This document shows, piece by piece, positions 24,503-28,370 of a stretch of 28,370 bases of DNA. The DNA lies in NCBI GenBank assembly GCA_016783865.1, contig JADHVS010000038.1:1-28370 (forward strand), read 5' to 3'. The position numbers were made by a program, and so were the translations under genes. This DNA is from Bacteroidales bacterium (lineage in GTDB: Bacteria; Bacteroidota; Bacteroidia; Bacteroidales; SM23-62). The notes under the pieces were generated by a model that saw only the letters and a program-made list of their open reading frames with translations, had not been told where the DNA came from and did not search any database. The first letter of the stretch is position 1, and the number at the start of each line of letters is the position of its first letter.

Positions 24503-25999
24503 CTACTGCAGCAGGGAATCGAAATCTTCATTCAGTGGCCCCTGGCTTTCAAAGTCATAAAGCGTCAGCTTCCGGATATTGTAGTAATAGGTCCAATAAT
24601 TATATAAAGTAGTCAGGTAGTTTCTTGTTGCTGCATCCCGCTCAGTAAGTGCAATATTCAGGTCGAGCACATCCACATTACCAATCAAAAATCTTTGTTT
24701 TGTTACATTGTACCTGTTCTGGGCAATGATATCGGCTTTGGCAGCTATCCTCACCTGGTCATCCTGAAGATTGAACTGCAAGACCTGCAGCATGACTTCC
24801 TGTTCAAAGTCAATTTCTGCCTGATGCACATTGGTCCTTACCACCTCCTGGCTTGATTGAGCCATTCTGTACCGGCCCTTCCCCAGTCCCCAGTCAACAA
24901 TAGGGACCTGTAAACCTACTGTCAGCATTTGTTGTTGCTGAGGGTCCTTATATGCATCTGTCATGACAGGTGCCCGCTGAGTCAAACCATACGATGCGAA
25001 CAGATCGGCTGTCAGTCCTTTTTCGGCACGCGCTTCCGCCACGCTCTGATCTGCTTCAAGCATCTGACGCTGAAGAGAAATGATCTCCGGTGAATTCTTT
25101 TTAGCCTCGCTCAGGGCCAGTACAACATCTACATTCATTTCAGGGATTTCAGCAGGAATGATCAATTCAATATTAACAGACTCATTGTATCCGAGAAACG
25201 ACCTGAGTCTGAATTTAGTGATCTCCAGTTGTACTTTAGCTTCATTGACGGCTGCACCAGCATTCAGGAAAGCAAGTTCCATCTGGAGTAATTCGTTTTC
25301 TGCAATGGTTCCTATATTATACCTGCCATTGGCAATTTTGTAGAGGGTATCATTACTGGCATAGTTAATGTTGGCTATCTTCAGGTTAACTTGTGCAATG
25401 ATCAGGTTAAAGAAATTGGTTACCGCACGCTGACTCACATTTTCCATTGCATCGATGTAATCTTTTTTGGCTTCCTCATATTTCAGTGGTTCAATTCTTC
25501 TCTCCCACCGGTAGCTATTGTGAGCCTTAATGGGTTGCTGGAATCCAATGCTTATGGGCGTGGAAAGATAAGACAGGTTATCTTCATCGGCATCCAGCAG
25601 GTCAATTCTTTCTAAACCTGTTCTCATAAATATACTTCCCCCGGTAGGTGATATATTCTGCACGAGCCGGACATCGGCCGATGAATTCATCACTTTTCTT
25701 TCAACGAATGAATCGCTTCCATCGGGAAGGGTTATTCTCTCAATAGAGCGTGTTAGCTCCGGCAGGGTTGAGTTTAATGATAACCTGGGAAGGAACTTTG
25801 CCTTGTGGGTCCTGAATTCCCAGTAACTCCCCCTGTACCTGTGCCTCGACATGATGGCCATGGGAGCCTGTTCCTTGGCCAGCGAGATTACCTCATCTAA
25901 AGTAAATTGTAATTTTATTTCCTGGGCAAAAAATCCCTGAAATAGGAATACTAAAATAATCAGGATTGTGATTCGTCTCATAAGACTCTTATTATTCAT
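24503..25999 (-). CDS. TolC-family outer-membrane efflux protein
   Basis: A 498-residue TolC-type channel protein, the outer-membrane exit of a tripartite efflux pump. Signal peptide near MRRITILIILVFLFQGFFAQ (in-frame ATG at 25981; I keep the first ATG at 25999, which overlaps the upstream gene by eight bases). The mature protein has the long helices of two outer-membrane efflux repeats (Pfam OEP), each with the typical Gln/Ala-rich coiled coil, e.g. NAGAAVNEAKVQLEITKFRL and the final repeat NRYNVTKQRFLIGNVDVLD. Third gene of a MacA-MacB-TolC set. No clear terminator follows it before mdh. Confidence 0.93.
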   Translation of the reverse strand: MNNKSLMRRITILIILVFLFQGFFAQEIKLQFTLDEVISLAKEQAPMAIMSRHRYRGSYWEFRTHKAKFLPRLSLNSTLPELTRSIERITLPDGSDSFVERKVMNSSADVRLVQNISPTGGSIFMRTGLERIDLLDADEDNLSYLSTPISIGFQQPIKAHNSYRWERRIEPLKYEEAKKDYIDAMENVSQRAVTNFFNLIIAQVNLKIANINYASNDTLYKIANGRYNIGTIAENELLQMELAFLNAGAAVNEAKVQLEITKFRLRSFLGYNESVNIELIIPAEIPEMNVDVVLALSEAKKNSPEIISLQRQMLEADQSVAEARAEKGLTADLFASYGLTQRAPVMTDAYKDPQQQQMLTVGLQVPIVDWGLGKGRYRMAQSSQEVVRTNVHQAEIDFEQEVMLQVLQFNLQDDQVRIAAKADIIAQNRYNVTKQRFLIGNVDVLDLNIALTERDAATRNYLTTLYNYWTYYYNIRKLTLYDFESQGPLNEDFDSLLQ

Positions 26000-27356
26000 A
26001 CCTTAATGACTCTATTGGATCCCTTTCTGAAGCTCTCTTGGCAGGAGAATACCCAAATATCACACCCACACCGGCAGAGACAACAAAGGCAACGACCACT
26101 GAAAAGGGGGAAACTATGGTGAGTATATTGGAAAAATTGGAAATCAGCTTACTGATGATGATCCCGAGGATAACTCCAATTAGCCCTCCCGAAACACTGA
26201 TAAGAATGGCTTCTGCAAGAAACTGAACAATTATATCCATCTTCTTTGCCCCGATTGCCATCCGCGTACCAATTTCTTTTATCCGCTCCATGACAGAAGC
26301 AAACATGATATTCATGATACCAATACCCCCCACCAGAAGTGAAATACTGGCAATAGCGCCAAGTACAACATTAAAAATATCTTTGGTTCTTTGCTCCTGC
26401 TTCAGCAGCAATTCAGGCACAGTAATCTCATAATCTTTCACTTCCTGGTGCCGCCTGAATAACATCCTGCTTAAAAATTCTGTGGAAGGGGTAAGCTGCT
26501 CCGATTCATTTATCTGGACAATGATCTTATCCAGCTGATGATAATTTGAAGAGGTATTTTGAGCGGGATTGGTACTCATTGAAAAAAAGAAGAAATGACC
26601 TCCAAAAAAGCTCTGAGACTGTTTTAAACGTGCACTTACCAGCGCCCTGTTCTGAAAACGCATCAACATGGTTTTAACAGGAATATAAATATTGTCATTA
26701 AACACATTAACCCCTGTGTTTTCAAAAGCGGTCAGGCTGATTTCATTTTTCTCCAGCACACCAATCACTTTGAGCCAGATCTTATCAAACTTGATGTATT
26801 TATTCACAGCGCTTTCCTTTGGAAAAAATTTCTTCTCGATATTGGCACCGATGATACAAACCGGTATTCCATTGGTTTCCTGGAAATCATTGAAATAGGA
26901 TCCTGTCGCAACCGACAGGTTATAGATATCAAAATATGCGCTGGATACACCCACCAGCTTTGCCTGCTCCCTTTTTCCTGCCTGCATTACGAATGAATTA
27001 AGTGCAATTTCAGGACTTATCCGTTTCACAGTAGGCAAAACTTCTAAAATCGATTCTGCATCAGCCAGTGTTAACCCGGGAGAGAATTTAGATTTCTGCT
27101 TGTCCTCCCCATTGTTCTCTCCATTTGAACCGTCCTGACCTTCTGGCGTAACAATAGGTGTAATGACAATGTTGTTCACCCCTACCATTTTAATCTGCTC
27201 AAGGATCTCCTGCCTGGCACCGTTTCCAATCGCAAGCATACTGATCACAGCTGCTACACCGAAAATTATACCGAGTGCCGTGAGTACAGATTTTAGCTTA
27301 TTTGCCAGGATCGATTCCATGGCAATAACGATGTCATGTAAATACCTTTCCCTCAT
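25992..27356 (-). CDS. MacB-like ABC transporter permease
   Basis: A 454-residue permease of the MacB/FtsX type: one N-terminal membrane helix (about 17-44, SVLTALGIIFGVAAVISML), a large periplasmic MacB_PCD-like domain (about 45-325), and three C-terminal membrane segments ending in ARERDPIESLRYE-like sequence (seen as SERDPIESLRYE), the coupling site for the ATPase. The expected partner ATPase is not in this unit and must be encoded off the right edge or elsewhere. It lies 17 bases after the adaptor gene and overlaps the TolC gene. The periplasmic domain contains a Glu/Gly/Asn-rich insertion (about 70-88, GQDGSNGENNGEDKQ). Substrate unknown: MacB-type pumps move macrolides, peptides or lipoproteins. 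Confidence 0.92.
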   Translation of the reverse strand: MRERYLHDIVIAMESILANKLKSVLTALGIIFGVAAVISMLAIGNGARQEILEQIKMVGVNNIVITPIVTPEGQDGSNGENNGEDKQKSKFSPGLTLADAESILEVLPTVKRISPEIALNSFVMQAGKREQAKLVGVSSAYFDIYNLSVATGSYFNDFQETNGIPVCIIGANIEKKFFPKESAVNKYIKFDKIWLKVIGVLEKNEISLTAFENTGVNVFNDNIYIPVKTMLMRFQNRALVSARLKQSQSFFGGHFFFFSMSTNPAQNTSSNYHQLDKIIVQINESEQLTPSTEFLSRMLFRRHQEVKDYEITVPELLLKQEQRTKDIFNVVLGAIASISLLVGGIGIMNIMFASVMERIKEIGTRMAIGAKKMDIIVQFLAEAILISVSGGLIGVILGIIISKLISNFSNILTIVSPFSVVVAFVVSAGVGVIFGYSPAKRASERDPIESLRYE

Positions 27357-27373
27357 GATTAAACGGATTGGTT

Positions 27374-28370
27374 TTAATTGGATCTTCTGACTACTCTTAC
27401 TTCACCACCGGAACCTGATCCGGAACCGGGCCTGCCTCCGGGCTGCTTCATCTTCTCATTTTGTTGCCTCAGGTTCTCCTTCTCTTCTTCCTCCAGGCGC
27501 TGTTTTTCCAATTCCTTCTGTCTGATGACCTCGACCAGTTCCAGTCCCACGAAACGCATCTTATCACCATCTTCCGGAACAGAAAGCAATACCTTATCCC
27601 CTTCAATGAGACCTGCCTCAACAATGATCTCATTCTCATTTGATACATCGAGAACCACCACCTGCCTTGTATTGTTCTTCTTATAAACATAGGTCATGCT
27701 GTCATTGGAATGAACTGCTTCAAGGGGGATAGACAACACATTGGTGAAAGTATCTATAATGATGGCATTGCTTGTGGTCATAGATGGCCTCAGGATGGGA
27801 TCTGTTTCAAACACCCTAATGATTATTTCAAAAACCTTTGCATCTGTATTGGGTAATTGCTCGCCAATGTTTGCAACCTCTGATACAATGCCTTCAATTT
27901 TTTTATCGGGAAAAGCATCCACCCCTATCCTGACATGCTGTCCCACTTTCAATTTGCTTATATCAATTTCGTTAACGTAAGTCTTTGACAACATAGTGGA
28001 CAGATCGGGCAGGGTGGCCACGGTGAGGTCCCACGTACTTATCTCCGATCCCACCGTTCTCTTTTGTCCATTCCATTCACGCTTGTAGATTAACATACCT
28101 GATGCCGGAGCATTTATAACAAATTTATCCAACACTCCTTCCATATCGGTCTTCCTGCGTTTCTGCCTCCCCAGATCAATGGTCACCTCAGTCATATCGG
28201 CTTCTGCCTGTTCTACTTTTAACTTATAATTATACTTGGCCTGTTCATGTGCCCTTTCTGCCTTATCCAGGTTAATCTGCGCCTGACGGATGGTGGCAGG
28301 GGGTTCAAACTGCGACTGTTCCAGGGTTATCCCCATCTCCTCCACATTAAACTTAAGGTTGATCAGGTCA
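27374..28370 (-). CDS. efflux periplasmic adaptor (MacA/HlyD family), 5' end outside window
   Basis: The C-terminal 323-plus residues of a membrane-fusion protein that links a MacB-type permease to TolC. The frame is open through the right edge, and the residues before 28345 (NLKFNVEEMG) look like continuing protein, so the GTG at 28345 is not a true start. Visible parts: the second half of the alpha-helical hairpin (QAQINLDKAERAHEQAKYN), a lipoyl-like segment (VINAPASGMLIYKREW), the beta-barrel domain (KLKVGQHVRIGVDAFPDKKIEGIVSEV) and the membrane-proximal domain. The C-terminal tail (about 290-323) is unusual: a charged helix (EKQRLEEEEKENLRQQNEKM) then a Gly/Ser/Pro-rich stretch. First gene of the efflux unit in this window. 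Confidence 0.9.
   Translation of the reverse strand, partial: DLINLKFNVEEMGITLEQSQFEPPATIRQAQINLDKAERAHEQAKYNYKLKVEQAEADMTEVTIDLGRQKRRKTDMEGVLDKFVINAPASGMLIYKREWNGQKRTVGSEISTWDLTVATLPDLSTMLSKTYVNEIDISKLKVGQHVRIGVDAFPDKKIEGIVSEVANIGEQLPNTDAKVFEIIIRVFETDPILRPSMTTSNAIIIDTFTNVLSIPLEAVHSNDSMTYVYKKNNTRQVVVLDVSNENEIIVEAGLIEGDKVLLSVPEDGDKMRFVGLELVEVIRQKELEKQRLEEEEKENLRQQNEKMKQPGGRPGSGSGSGGEVRVVRRSN

Noticed and set aside
17982..27356. The LolD-like ATPase as the partner of the MacB-like permease
   Set aside because: They are seven kilobases apart with unrelated genes between, and either could pair with components outside the window. Noted only as a possibility.
27378..27686. Plus-strand ORF at the right edge
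   Set aside because: Low-complexity antisense of the Glu-rich and Gly/Ser-rich adaptor tail; not a gene.

Overview
The window looks like chromosomal DNA from a member of the Bacteroidota, probably an uncultured or environmental Bacteroidales/Marinilabiliales-type organism. The signs are a SusC/SusD pair, SecD and SecF fused into one protein, a TIGR02757-family gene, many exported proteins whose signal peptides end in AQ/SQ, no clear Shine-Dalgarno sites, and several upstream boxes matching the Bacteroidota -7 promoter consensus TAnnTTTG. The species cannot be named from the sequence alone.

Layout. Positions 1-1800 are clearly more AT-rich than the rest. They hold a degraded coding stretch, a small exported TPR protein and a lipoprotein, and they end against the 3' end of a tRNA-Leu(TAA) gene, which looks like the edge of a genomic island. 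After tRNA-Leu and tRNA-Gly(GCC) come mutS (minus strand) and a 750-bp gene-free stretch with two strong hairpins of opposite polarity. On the plus strand follow a SusC-type TonB-dependent transporter broken by an internal out-of-frame deletion, its SusD-like lipoprotein, a terminator, and a saccharopine-dehydrogenase-family gene.

From 11.4 kb to the end every gene is on the minus strand. A tight five-gene unit (16171 down to 11423) encodes a lipoprotein, an outer-membrane beta-barrel, two more lipoproteins and a secreted caspase-fold protease behind a probable beta-propeller. All five products appear to be exported. This is the best candidate in the window for an undescribed protein system. 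Next come a multi-span membrane protein, a TIGR02757 protein, a LolD-like ABC ATPase, a CaCA-family cation antiporter, tatA, fused secDF and malate dehydrogenase. The window ends with a tripartite MacA-MacB-TolC-like efflux set whose adaptor gene runs off the right edge.

The most unusual feature is not a gene. At least nine intergenic sites carry short, degenerate tandem arrays with an exact 7-base period, the longest being 15 units in perfect register. Although the sequences differ between sites, seven arrays reduce to TGANNNN-type units and two to TGYAACY. They tile intergenic space from one gene's stop to the next gene's start, surround tRNA-Gly inside its predicted transcript, and run into the 3' end of at least one coding region. 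They recall the heptanucleotide STRR repeats of cyanobacteria. REP-like hairpins with a TGAA/TTCA tetraloop lie beside one array.
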